DNA from: Sulfurimonas sp.
GTDB taxonomy: Bacteria; Campylobacterota; Campylobacteria; Campylobacterales; Sulfurimonadaceae
Direction of reading: 5' to 3'
Length of the DNA stretch: 10,253 bases
NCBI GenBank assembly: GCA_030673275.1
Contig: DAOVJL010000020.1
Coordinates: 1-10,253 of the forward strand
Under the pieces are notes generated by a model that saw only the letters and a program-made list of their open reading frames with translations, made no database searches and had not been told where the DNA came from. The position numbers and the translations under genes are program-made. Below, piece after piece: positions 1 to 7,786 of this stretch (within the stretch, counting starts at the first letter, position 1; each line of letters opens with the position of its first letter).

Positions 1-463
1 ACTTACTAATGACATCATAAATTATATAGCAACTGTTATAGAAAATAATGTTCGTGAAATAGAGGGTATTCTTTCAAAACTGCATGCTTATTCACAACTT
101 ATGCATGTAGATATTGATTTAGAGTTTGTAAAAAATGTATTAAAAGACCAAATACAAGAAAATCGTGCAAATTTAACTCTAGATAATATTACTAAAAGTG
201 TTGCTAAAGATTTAAATATTAAACCAAGTGAAATTAAATCAAAAGGCAGAAGTAAAAATCTTGTTTATGCTAGAAGAATTTCTATATACCTTTGTCGTGA
301 ACTTACACAAAATACAATGCCTCAATTAGCTCAATACTTTGGTATGAAAGATCATACTGCTATTAGTCACACACTTAAAAAAATAAATGAATTACTTGAA
401 AATGATGAAGATTTTAAAGTAAAAATAGAAGAATTAACAAATAAAATTACTTCATCTTCTTAA
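1..463 (+). CDS. dnaA: Chromosomal replication initiator DnaA, C-terminal part (5' end outside window)
   Basis: DnaA is the AAA+ ATPase that binds DnaA boxes and opens the replication origin. The reading frame is open from base 2, so the visible 153 residues are the C-terminal third of the protein and no start codon is in the window. The first residues contain NVREIEG, which matches the conserved sensor-2 region (NVRELEG) at the end of the AAA+ domain. The rest is domain IV, the DNA-binding helix-turn-helix domain. Its signature is GMKDHTAISH, equivalent to GGRDHTTVLH in E. coli, where the Arg before DHT is Lys here and DHT, which contacts the box, is intact. The frame ends at a TAA followed by an A-rich spacer and oriC-like elements, and dnaN follows, which is the common bacterial order. 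Identification is secure. Whether the missing part is complete cannot be judged. Confidence 0.97.
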   Translation, partial: LTNDIINYIATVIENNVREIEGILSKLHAYSQLMHVDIDLEFVKNVLKDQIQENRANLTLDNITKSVAKDLNIKPSEIKSKGRSKNLVYARRISIYLCRELTQNTMPQLAQYFGMKDHTAISHTLKKINELLENDEDFKVKIEELTNKITSSS

Positions 464-502
464 AAAGTAAAAAAACTGCTAAAAAAAAGATATACTTTTA
501 TA

Positions 503-521
503 TGTGAAGAGTTGTGAAAAA
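503..521 (-). promoter_or_regulatory. Pair of putative DnaA boxes, minus-strand orientation
   Basis: Read on the minus strand, 513-521 is TTTTTCACA (one mismatch to TTATTCACA) and 503-511 is CTCTTCACA (two mismatches). Both keep the TTCAC core and the final A. They are 10 bp apart, about one helical turn, so bound DnaA protomers would lie on the same face of the DNA. They point away from the second pair. Confidence 0.6.
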
Positions 522-555
522 AGTTGTACTAGTTAGTCACATCAAAACAACTCTT
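507..555. repeat. 9-bp inverted repeat within the origin
   Basis: AAGAGTTGT (507-515) and ACAACTCTT (547-555) are perfect reverse complements separated by 31 bases. The left arm overlaps both minus-strand DnaA boxes. A partial extra copy, AAAGTTGT, lies at 520-527. No T-run follows, so an intrinsic terminator for dnaA is not well supported. It could be a protein-binding site or a cruciform. Confidence 0.5.
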
Positions 556-575
556 AAAATAGGGGTAAAATAGTG

Positions 576-592
576 ATATTCACATATTCACT
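576..592 (+). promoter_or_regulatory. Tandem putative DnaA boxes next to the unwinding element
   Basis: ATATTCACA (576-584) has one mismatch to the TTATTCACA consensus, and ATATTCACT (584-592) has two. They are direct repeats with an 8-bp period sharing one base, so the two protomers would be packed tightly. They lie immediately before the C-run and the trio array, the place where the box-bound DnaA that loads onto single-stranded DNA is expected. They also sit in the loop and right arm of an imperfect hairpin (561-599). Confidence 0.65.
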
Positions 593-593
593 A

Positions 594-630
594 CCCCCTA
601 CTACTAATACTATAATTTTATAATATAAAT
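594..630 (+). other. C-run, DnaA-trio array and A/T-only unwinding element
   Basis: Five C (594-598) are followed in register by CTA CTA CTA ATA CTA (598-612). On the opposite strand this reads 3'-GAT GAT GAT TAT GAT-5', the repeated trinucleotide called the DnaA-trio, which guides DnaA filament growth on one strand of the opened origin. Bases 613-630 contain only A and T, which suits a DNA unwinding element. The order box, GC cluster, trios, AT-rich DNA matches the basal unwinding system described first in Bacillus subtilis. The assignment rests on motif match alone. Confidence 0.7.
611..624 (+). promoter_or_regulatory. Putative dnaN promoter, two TATAAT -10 candidates
   Basis: Two perfect TATAAT hexamers lie at 611-616 and 619-624, that is 26 and 18 bases before the dnaN ATG. 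No convincing -35 is seen, which is normal for the housekeeping sigma factor in Campylobacterota. The first hexamer overlaps the last trio of the origin array. The region is so A/T-rich that one or both matches could be chance, although dnaN needs a promoter if dnaA transcripts do not read through. Confidence 0.45.
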
Positions 631-642
631 AGGGAAATTCTT

Positions 643-1710
643 ATGAAGATAACAATACAAAAATCTATCATTGAAAATATATTGGTTCATGCTCAACCAT
701 TTCTAGAAAAAAAAGATACTTCTCAAATTACATCTCATGTTTTTATAGATGTTTCTAATTCTAATTTAACTATAAAAGCTACTGACTATGAAATAGGTTT
801 TTTAGTCTCTACTGATAATGTACACATTATAGGAAATGGTAGTGTTACGTCTAATGGTAAAAAACTATTAGATATAATCAGAATTTTAAAAGATGGTGAT
901 ATTAATTTAGAAGTTAAAAATAACATGTTATATATTTCTCAAGCTCACTCTAATTTTAAATTACCAACTTTTTCATATAATGAATTTCCTGAATTTCCAA
1001 GTTATGAAGGAAAAGCTCGTATATCAATAGATTCACACTCTCTTATTGAATCTCTTAAAAAAATAACACCGTCAATTGATACTAATAATCCTAAATTTGA
1101 ATTAAATGGTGCATTAATAGATATAAAACAAGAAAGTATAAATTTTGCATCAACAGATACAAGAAGACTGGCTGTTGTAAATATACCTAACCAAAGCAGT
1201 AGTGAATTATCAATAATTGTTCCTAGAAAAGCTATTGTTGAAATTCAAAAACTATTTTTTGATGATATAGAGCTTTACTATGATGAAACAAATTTAATAA
1301 TTCATTCAAATCAATATACATTTTTTACAAAACTGATAAATGGTAAATTTCCTGAATATTCAAGAATTATTCCTAAAGAGATAACAAACTCTTTAACACT
1401 TCCAAAAGCTACAATGATTGAAGCTATTAGACAGATAACAACTATATCAACAGATGTAAAAATTACTTTTTTAAATGATCTAATTAGTTTTGAATCATTG
1501 AGTGATGATAATATAGAAGCAAAAACAGAAATTAATTTCTCAACAGGTTTTTCATCTCCATTCACTGTTGCAATAAATTCTAAATATCTGTTAGATTTTT
1601 TAAATATTATAAATAGTTCTGAATTTACTATTGGATTGAATGAAGGTAATTTACCTTTCATCTTAAGTGATGAAAATTTTAAAACAGTTGTAATGCCAAT
1701 AGTTATATAA
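643..1710 (+). CDS. dnaN: DNA polymerase III beta subunit (sliding clamp)
   Basis: DnaN forms the ring-shaped dimer that encircles DNA and holds polymerase III and other replication and repair proteins to the template. The 355-residue protein has the usual clamp length (about 355-375) and can be divided into three clamp folds of roughly 115-120 residues each. The start MKITIQKSIIENIL matches the typical clamp N-terminus (MKF-type strand followed by a helix). Typical segments are ATDYEIGF near residue 47 and FASTDTRRLAV near residue 168, which matches the ATDGHRLA motif of other clamps, and the protein ends VVMPIVI, equivalent to the MPMRL tail. The ATG at 643 is preceded by AGGGA (631-635), a usable ribosome binding site. 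The gene lies just after oriC and ends 17 bp before a hairpin terminator, so it is probably transcribed alone or with dnaA. Nothing suggests a defect. Confidence 0.97.
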   Translation: MKITIQKSIIENILVHAQPFLEKKDTSQITSHVFIDVSNSNLTIKATDYEIGFLVSTDNVHIIGNGSVTSNGKKLLDIIRILKDGDINLEVKNNMLYISQAHSNFKLPTFSYNEFPEFPSYEGKARISIDSHSLIESLKKITPSIDTNNPKFELNGALIDIKQESINFASTDTRRLAVVNIPNQSSSELSIIVPRKAIVEIQKLFFDDIELYYDETNLIIHSNQYTFFTKLINGKFPEYSRIIPKEITNSLTLPKATMIEAIRQITTISTDVKITFLNDLISFESLSDDNIEAKTEINFSTGFSSPFTVAINSKYLLDFLNIINSSEFTIGLNEGNLPFILSDENFKTVVMPIVI

Positions 1711-1726
1711 CTATCTTAATTAATTA

Positions 1727-1754
1727 AAATTACTCCACATTTGTGGAGCAATTT
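1727..1754 (+). terminator. Hairpin terminator after dnaN
   Basis: AAATT-A-CTCCAC (1727-1738), loop ATTT (1739-1742), then GTGGAG-C-AATTT (1743-1754). The GC-containing 6-bp stem is extended by 5 A/T pairs across one A/C mismatch. The 3' side ends in TTT and continues in T-rich sequence, so the U-tract is short. It sits 17 bp after the dnaN stop and well before the gyrB promoter, which fits termination between the two units. Confidence 0.65.
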
Positions 1755-1807
1755 ACTCATCTTTTCATAAATACTTATCATAAAACTTTTTTTTAGTAAA
1801 CATTAGA

Positions 1808-1813
1808 TAGAAT
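1808..1813 (+). promoter_or_regulatory. Putative gyrB promoter -10 (TAGAAT)
   Basis: TAGAAT has one mismatch to TATAAT and lies 37 bases before the chosen gyrB start. An upstream run of eight T (1788-1795) gives the T-rich DNA often found ahead of Campylobacterota -10 elements. No -35 is evident. gyrB promoters are often supercoiling-sensitive, but the sequence does not show this directly. Confidence 0.4.
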
Positions 1814-1829
1814 ATCTTCAATTATATGA

Positions 1830-4163
<2,334 letters not shown>

Positions 4164-4171
4164 CATCTGGG

Positions 4172-5590
4172 TTGTTAAAAAAGCTTTACATGTTACTTCC
4201 TGAGACAAAAGAGAGAGAGTACCGTTTTAGATTAGCACTTAGAATGGTGCTGCCAATTTTTGCTCTCATTCTTTCTTTAATTGTTCATACTTTTACTTCA
4301 GATAATCATACTCAAAGCAATTCTTTTTATTTTGAAGCAATATTGATTCTAGTATTTAGTATTTATTTTATATTTTATTTGATATATGAAGGTTTTGAAA
4401 CTAAAATTACTAATGATGTGTCAAATGTATTTACTAGAGAGTATTTTTACAAATATCTAAAAAAAGAGTTAAAGAACACCAAAGAATACACACTTTTGCT
4501 TATCAGTATTGATAATTTAAATGAGATAAACAGTCGTTACGGTATAAAAAACGGTGATAAAGTAATTTTTGAAACTATTAAATGGATAGGTGAATATCTC
4601 AAAGAAAAAGATATAAGCAATTTTCCAATAGGGCATATAAAAGGTGGTGATTTTGTAATTGGTCTTAAGGGAAACAAGGGTGAATATAAAACTATTATTG
4701 AGTTAATGTGTTTAAAGGCTGAAGATCTTAAAATCAATGATATAGAAGTAGAAATATCCGGATCTATGAATGATATAACTCTCTCAAAAGATCTAAATTA
4801 TCTTATAGAAAATCTTTTTGAACTTAAAATAAATAATAAAAACTCTAAGCTTATAGCGAATATTGAAGATGAGATGGATCCTAGTGAATTAGAGTCTTAT
4901 GTAGTAAATGCTATAAACAGAAGAGACCTTGTAGTTATGACACAAGATGTTTTTGAACACGGAAGCGCTGTGATAAAAGAGTGTTTTATTAAACTAAAAA
5001 CAGATAGTGGAAAAATCCTTCATCAGAAATCATATATGAAAATTTTAGATAAATTTAGACTTATGATTGATTATGATTTAATGGTTTTAGAAAAAATTGT
5101 AAGCAGATGTGAGGATTCAAACAAAGAGATATTTGCTATATCGATTTCACCGACTTCTATAAGAAATCCACTTTTTTTCAGTAGTGTAAAAGAGCTTTTT
5201 AACAAAAATTCAAAGGCTAAAAATAGAGTGATATTTCTGCTTAGTGAAAATGAATACTATTCCAGAATTAATAAATACAATTCAACTATCCAAGCATTAA
5301 GAGATATCGGAGTACTTATAGCTATAGATAGGCTGGGTTCTATTCATACGAGTTTTTTATACTTAAGAGATTTAGATGTTGATATTGTTAGATTTGATAG
5401 TTTTTATACTAAAGATATAAATAATAGCACACACAAAAATATAATAGATGGATTTAATGTCATGGCACATAAAAAAGGTGTTAAAACATGGATTAAAATG
5501 GTTGAAAATGAAGATGTAAATAATATAGCCAAAGAGTTAGAAATTGATTATTCACAGGGTAAATATTTAGCACCGTTAGAAAAAGAGTAA
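4172..5590 (+). CDS. Membrane protein with degenerate GGDEF and EAL domains
   Basis: The 472-residue protein has two predicted transmembrane helices (about 24-42 and 53-72) joined by a short loop, then a cytoplasmic GGDEF-like domain (about 83-230) and an EAL-like domain (about 237-470). Such domains normally make and break cyclic di-GMP. Here the GGDEF site reads GGDF (158-161) and lacks the Glu, although the metal-binding Asp in LISIDNLN (114) remains. In the EAL domain the EAL motif is ECF (270-272), the Asn of the LSVNLS strand is lost (AISIS, 322-326), the DDFG motif is DRLG (386-389) and the Glu of VAEGVE is Lys (442). The QG of the last loop (462-463) is kept. It is therefore probably not enzymatic and may bind nucleotide or partners. 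The start is TTG at 4172, 8 bp after gyrB. ATG 4190 is the alternative, and neither has a strong ribosome binding site. The spacing implies co-transcription with gyrB. Confidence 0.85.
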   Translation: MLKKLYMLLPETKEREYRFRLALRMVLPIFALILSLIVHTFTSDNHTQSNSFYFEAILILVFSIYFIFYLIYEGFETKITNDVSNVFTREYFYKYLKKELKNTKEYTLLLISIDNLNEINSRYGIKNGDKVIFETIKWIGEYLKEKDISNFPIGHIKGGDFVIGLKGNKGEYKTIIELMCLKAEDLKINDIEVEISGSMNDITLSKDLNYLIENLFELKINNKNSKLIANIEDEMDPSELESYVVNAINRRDLVVMTQDVFEHGSAVIKECFIKLKTDSGKILHQKSYMKILDKFRLMIDYDLMVLEKIVSRCEDSNKEIFAISISPTSIRNPLFFSSVKELFNKNSKAKNRVIFLLSENEYYSRINKYNSTIQALRDIGVLIAIDRLGSIHTSFLYLRDLDVDIVRFDSFYTKDINNSTHKNIIDGFNVMAHKKGVKTWIKMVENEDVNNIAKELEIDYSQGKYLAPLEKE

Positions 5591-5608
5591 AAAAATAAAG
5601 GAATAAAA

Positions 5609-6127
5609 ATGAAAAACCTACTATTTGTCGCAATTATCTATTTTGCAACATCTTCTACTGTTTTTGCACAAAACAAGGATGAAATTTTACTTGATGCATT
5701 TCATAAATATGGTATTACCGCGTGTGATTCTTTTATTTTAAAAAATAGCAGACTGCGAGGAAATTGGAGTTTTTCTATTAGTAAGCATTTAGAAGGAATT
5801 GACGGACCGTCAACGGAAGTAAGTTTAGTAACTATTTATGGTACAAAAGGCGATACTGTCAAAATTGATGATTCGTATATTCAAACATTAAAGAACTGTT
5901 TTCTTCACTCTCGCTCAACAATCACTAATTTAGGTTCATGTGAATCAAATATAGATAGTAATGATTGGAATATCTCCTCAGAAATGCCGAATAAAGATTA
6001 CACAACGTATGAAAACAAATATGGAATAGAGATGCAGGCAAAAGAGATAACAGTTGGTGATTCTAAGGTTTGTATAAAGGAAACTTCTGTTCGTACACGT
6101 AGAGATTATATAAAAAAAGATAAATAA
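5609..6127 (+). CDS. Exported protein of unknown function with four cysteines
   Basis: I do not recognise a characterised family. The 172-residue product begins with a Sec signal peptide: MKN, a hydrophobic stretch (4-13), and a cleavage-like site VFA-QN after residue 20. The mature part is hydrophilic and should be periplasmic or outside the cell. It holds exactly four cysteines (39, 97, 111, 155), enough for two disulfide bonds. There is no lipobox and no further membrane segment. The middle part (about 50-100) is rich in short beta-like stretches, for example EVSLVTIYGTKGDTVKI. The ATG at 5609 has a strong ribosome binding site, AAGGAA (5598-5603). It lies 18 bp after the GGDEF/EAL gene and 38 bp before queF on the same strand, so it is probably in the same transcript. 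Its neighbours do not point to a function. Confidence 0.8.
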   Translation: MKNLLFVAIIYFATSSTVFAQNKDEILLDAFHKYGITACDSFILKNSRLRGNWSFSISKHLEGIDGPSTEVSLVTIYGTKGDTVKIDDSYIQTLKNCFLHSRSTITNLGSCESNIDSNDWNISSEMPNKDYTTYENKYGIEMQAKEITVGDSKVCIKETSVRTRRDYIKKDK

Positions 6128-6165
6128 TACTTTTCTCTTAAAAGACAAGCATATAAGGAATAAAA

Positions 6166-6549
6166 ATGAAGTATGGTGAAAAAATTGTTAATGAGTTTGA
6201 TGTTGATAAAGATTTGGAAATCTGGCCAAACGAGCATAAAAGAGATTATCTTATAAAGATGACACTCCCTGAGTTCTCTTGTCTATGTCCAAGAAGTGGG
6301 TATCCGGATTATGCAACCATATACTTAGAATATACACCGGATGAGTGGGTAGTAGAGCTAAAAGCAATAAAACTATACATTAACTCATTTAGAGATAAGC
6401 ATGTATCACACGAAAACAGTGCAAATGAAATTTATGAGTTGCTTGAGAGAAAGTTAAAACCTAAATATATGAGAGTTGTGGCTGATTATAACCCTCGTGG
6501 AAATGTTCACACTGTTATAGAGATTGATAGTTCTAAGATGGGTAAATAG
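6166..6549 (+). CDS. queF: NADPH-dependent 7-cyano-7-deazaguanine reductase (preQ0 reductase)
   Basis: QueF reduces the nitrile of preQ0 to the amine of preQ1 with NADPH, the last free-base step before the queuosine precursor is inserted into tRNA. At 127 residues it is the short, unimodular type (as in Bacillus), not the longer two-module type of E. coli. The family motif E(S/L)K(S/A)xK(L/Y)Y is present as ELKAIKLY (64-71). The catalytic cysteine is C41 in FSCLCPRSGYPD, and D48 of the same motif is the expected catalytic acid. SFRDKHVSHE (74-83) supplies the substrate-binding His/Glu pair, and NPRGN lies near 109-113. The ribosome binding site AAGGA (6155-6159) fits the ATG at 6166. No preQ1 riboswitch is seen in the 38-bp leader. 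The last 43 bp overlap the end of cca on the other strand. Confidence 0.95.
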   Translation: MKYGEKIVNEFDVDKDLEIWPNEHKRDYLIKMTLPEFSCLCPRSGYPDYATIYLEYTPDEWVVELKAIKLYINSFRDKHVSHENSANEIYELLERKLKPKYMRVVADYNPRGNVHTVIEIDSSKMGK

Positions 6550-7667
6550 ATAGTTTTCTCTCCTCTGAGTTGAGCCTCATAAATAGATTGCAGTATTTGT
6601 GAATACTCTTTTGACGGCTCAATTCCTAAATCAAGCAAATCTTTACCATGAATTACGGGTACTATAGAGTCAATCTTATCTACAGCTTCTTTTTGAACAT
6701 CTAAAGCTTTTAAAAACAGAGTAAGAATATTTAGGTCAATATCTTTAGCAATTGTATATAAAATTTTATCTGTTTTATTCTCAAAAAATTTAACTACATG
6801 CAGAAGTGAGTTTATGCTTCGAGTCAAGCTTTTTGAGTTAGTTAATTTCTCTATATTATAGTTTGTATCTTTATATAACAGTGCTAACAAAATAGTTAAA
6901 TTAGTTTTATTGTTAGTTGTTTTAAATCTTGTAAAGTTATCTATATTTTTTAGTTTATAATCATCAATTTTAAATAGTTTTATATCTAAATCTTTTAGCA
7001 GTTTTAAACCAATAGAAGGCTTAGATGACTTTAAAAGAAGTTTTTTAATCTCCTCAAAAATTCTTTCCTTTGGTAATTCATCAAGCATACCGTTCTTTAT
7101 CATATCCCTGCATAGAGTAAATAGCTCTTTGTCTATTTGAAGTTCAAATCTAGCACAAAACCCAGCAGCTCGTAAAATTCTAAGCGGATCTTGTATAAAT
7201 TTATTTTTATCAACTGCCCTTAATATTTTTGTTTCTAAATCTTTTAAACCATTAAAGGGGTCCAGCAGTTTTTTTTCTTTTACATCATATCCAATAGCGT
7301 TAATAGTAAAATCACGTCTGGAAGCAGCGGTTTTAAAATCCATATTTGGATTGACTTCCACCTCAAATCCACGATGTCCCAAATCTGTTTTATTATCACT
7401 TCTTGGAAGTGAAAAATCTAAATCAAAACCTGCAAATTGCAGTTTACAAACACCGAAACTTTTCCCAACACTATTCACATCTCCAAACTCTTGTAAAATA
7501 TTTTCTAATTGTTCGAATGAAGAGATACTATAAACTTCAATATCTATATCCTTTGAATCAATTTTTAGCAGTGAATCTCTTACAAATCCGCCAACAATTA
7601 TGACCTTAGCATTATTTTTACTTAATTTATCAAATATTTTATCTAACTGCTTTGGATAATCAATCAT
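6507..7667 (-). CDS. cca: CCA-adding tRNA nucleotidyltransferase (class II)
   Basis: The enzyme adds or repairs the CCA end of tRNAs without a template. The 386-residue protein is a class II member of the Cca/PcnB family. Motif A is VGGFVRDSLL (25-34) followed by the catalytic DID (40-42). Motif B is RRDFTINAIGYD (117-128), with DPFNGLKDL after it (136-144). Motif D is QDPLRILRA (159-167), where the usual first Glu is Gln but the base-selecting Asp160 and Arg163 are kept. The C-terminal helical part ends with GKDLLDLGIEPSKEYSQIL, as in full-length CCA enzymes. There is no HD phosphohydrolase domain. A poly(A) polymerase is less likely given the short length and lack of a basic tail. Only plain A-rich sequence precedes the ATG, so no clear ribosome binding site is seen. 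Whether it adds all of CCA or only part cannot be told from the sequence. Confidence 0.92.
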   Translation of the reverse strand: MIDYPKQLDKIFDKLSKNNAKVIIVGGFVRDSLLKIDSKDIDIEVYSISSFEQLENILQEFGDVNSVGKSFGVCKLQFAGFDLDFSLPRSDNKTDLGHRGFEVEVNPNMDFKTAASRRDFTINAIGYDVKEKKLLDPFNGLKDLETKILRAVDKNKFIQDPLRILRAAGFCARFELQIDKELFTLCRDMIKNGMLDELPKERIFEEIKKLLLKSSKPSIGLKLLKDLDIKLFKIDDYKLKNIDNFTRFKTTNNKTNLTILLALLYKDTNYNIEKLTNSKSLTRSINSLLHVVKFFENKTDKILYTIAKDIDLNILTLFLKALDVQKEAVDKIDSIVPVIHGKDLLDLGIEPSKEYSQILQSIYEAQLRGEKTIYLPILELSISITV

Positions 7668-7705
7668 TTTTTTACTTTATAGCCTGATTTATAAATTTAA
7701 CTACA

Positions 7706-7711
7706 AGTATA
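7706..7711 (-). promoter_or_regulatory. Possible cca promoter -10 (TATACT)
   Basis: On the minus strand GATATACT places TATACT 38 bases before the cca ATG, with a G two bases upstream as is common in Campylobacterota -10 elements. The whole spacer 7668-7741 is A/T-rich and other weak matches exist, for example TATAAA near 7678. Confidence 0.35.
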
Positions 7712-7746
7712 TCATTACTTTTACTACCGTATAACATTTATTTGGG

Positions 7747-7752
7747 TACAAT
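7747..7752 (+). promoter_or_regulatory. typA promoter -10 (GGTACAAT)
   Basis: TACAAT preceded by GG fits the Campylobacterota -10 pattern (G-N-TA-N-AAT). It would start transcription near 7758-7760, leaving a leader of about 28 bases. A perfect 10-bp palindrome, GAAAATTTTC (7756-7765), lies at the expected start of the transcript. Confidence 0.55.
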
Positions 7753-7786
7753 CGCGAAAATTTTCCCCTATATTAAGGAAACACAA

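Larger units (their letters stand above)
464..642. other. Putative chromosome replication origin (oriC) in the dnaA-dnaN spacer
   Basis: This 179-bp non-coding spacer has the parts expected of a DnaA-dependent origin. From left to right they are an A-rich tract (464-500), two adjacent DnaA-box-like sites on the minus strand (503-511, 513-521), two tandem sites on the plus strand (576-584, 584-592), a run of five C (594-598), a DnaA-trio-like array (598-612) and an A/T-only stretch (613-630). All four boxes carry the TTCAC core that I recall being reported for epsilonproteobacterial DnaA. The dnaA-dnaN location is a usual one for bacterial origins. Function is inferred from motif order. A second origin part upstream of dnaA, as in Helicobacter pylori, cannot be excluded because that region is outside the window. 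Confidence 0.8.

Noticed and set aside
1311..1661. 116-codon open frame antisense to dnaN
   Set aside because: It lies wholly inside a conserved gene, with no ribosome binding site or recognisable protein features.
4537..4737. Short open frame antisense to the GGDEF/EAL gene
   Set aside because: Shadow of the real coding frame, with no supporting signals.
6130..6144. CTTTT/AAAAG hairpin between the exported protein gene and queF
   Set aside because: The stem is five pairs, nearly all A-T, and too weak to call a terminator.
6128..6165. Possible preQ1 riboswitch before queF
   Set aside because: The leader is only 38 bp, A/T-rich, and lacks the C-rich loop and pseudoknot partner of preQ1 aptamers.
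7351..7603. Two overlapping plus-strand open frames opposite cca
   Set aside because: They are antisense to conserved cca motifs and have no family resemblance.
7742..7786. TTG-initiated 15-residue extension of TypA
   Set aside because: It would be read from within the -10 promoter region. A good ribosome binding site and the family-typical N-terminus support ATG 7787.
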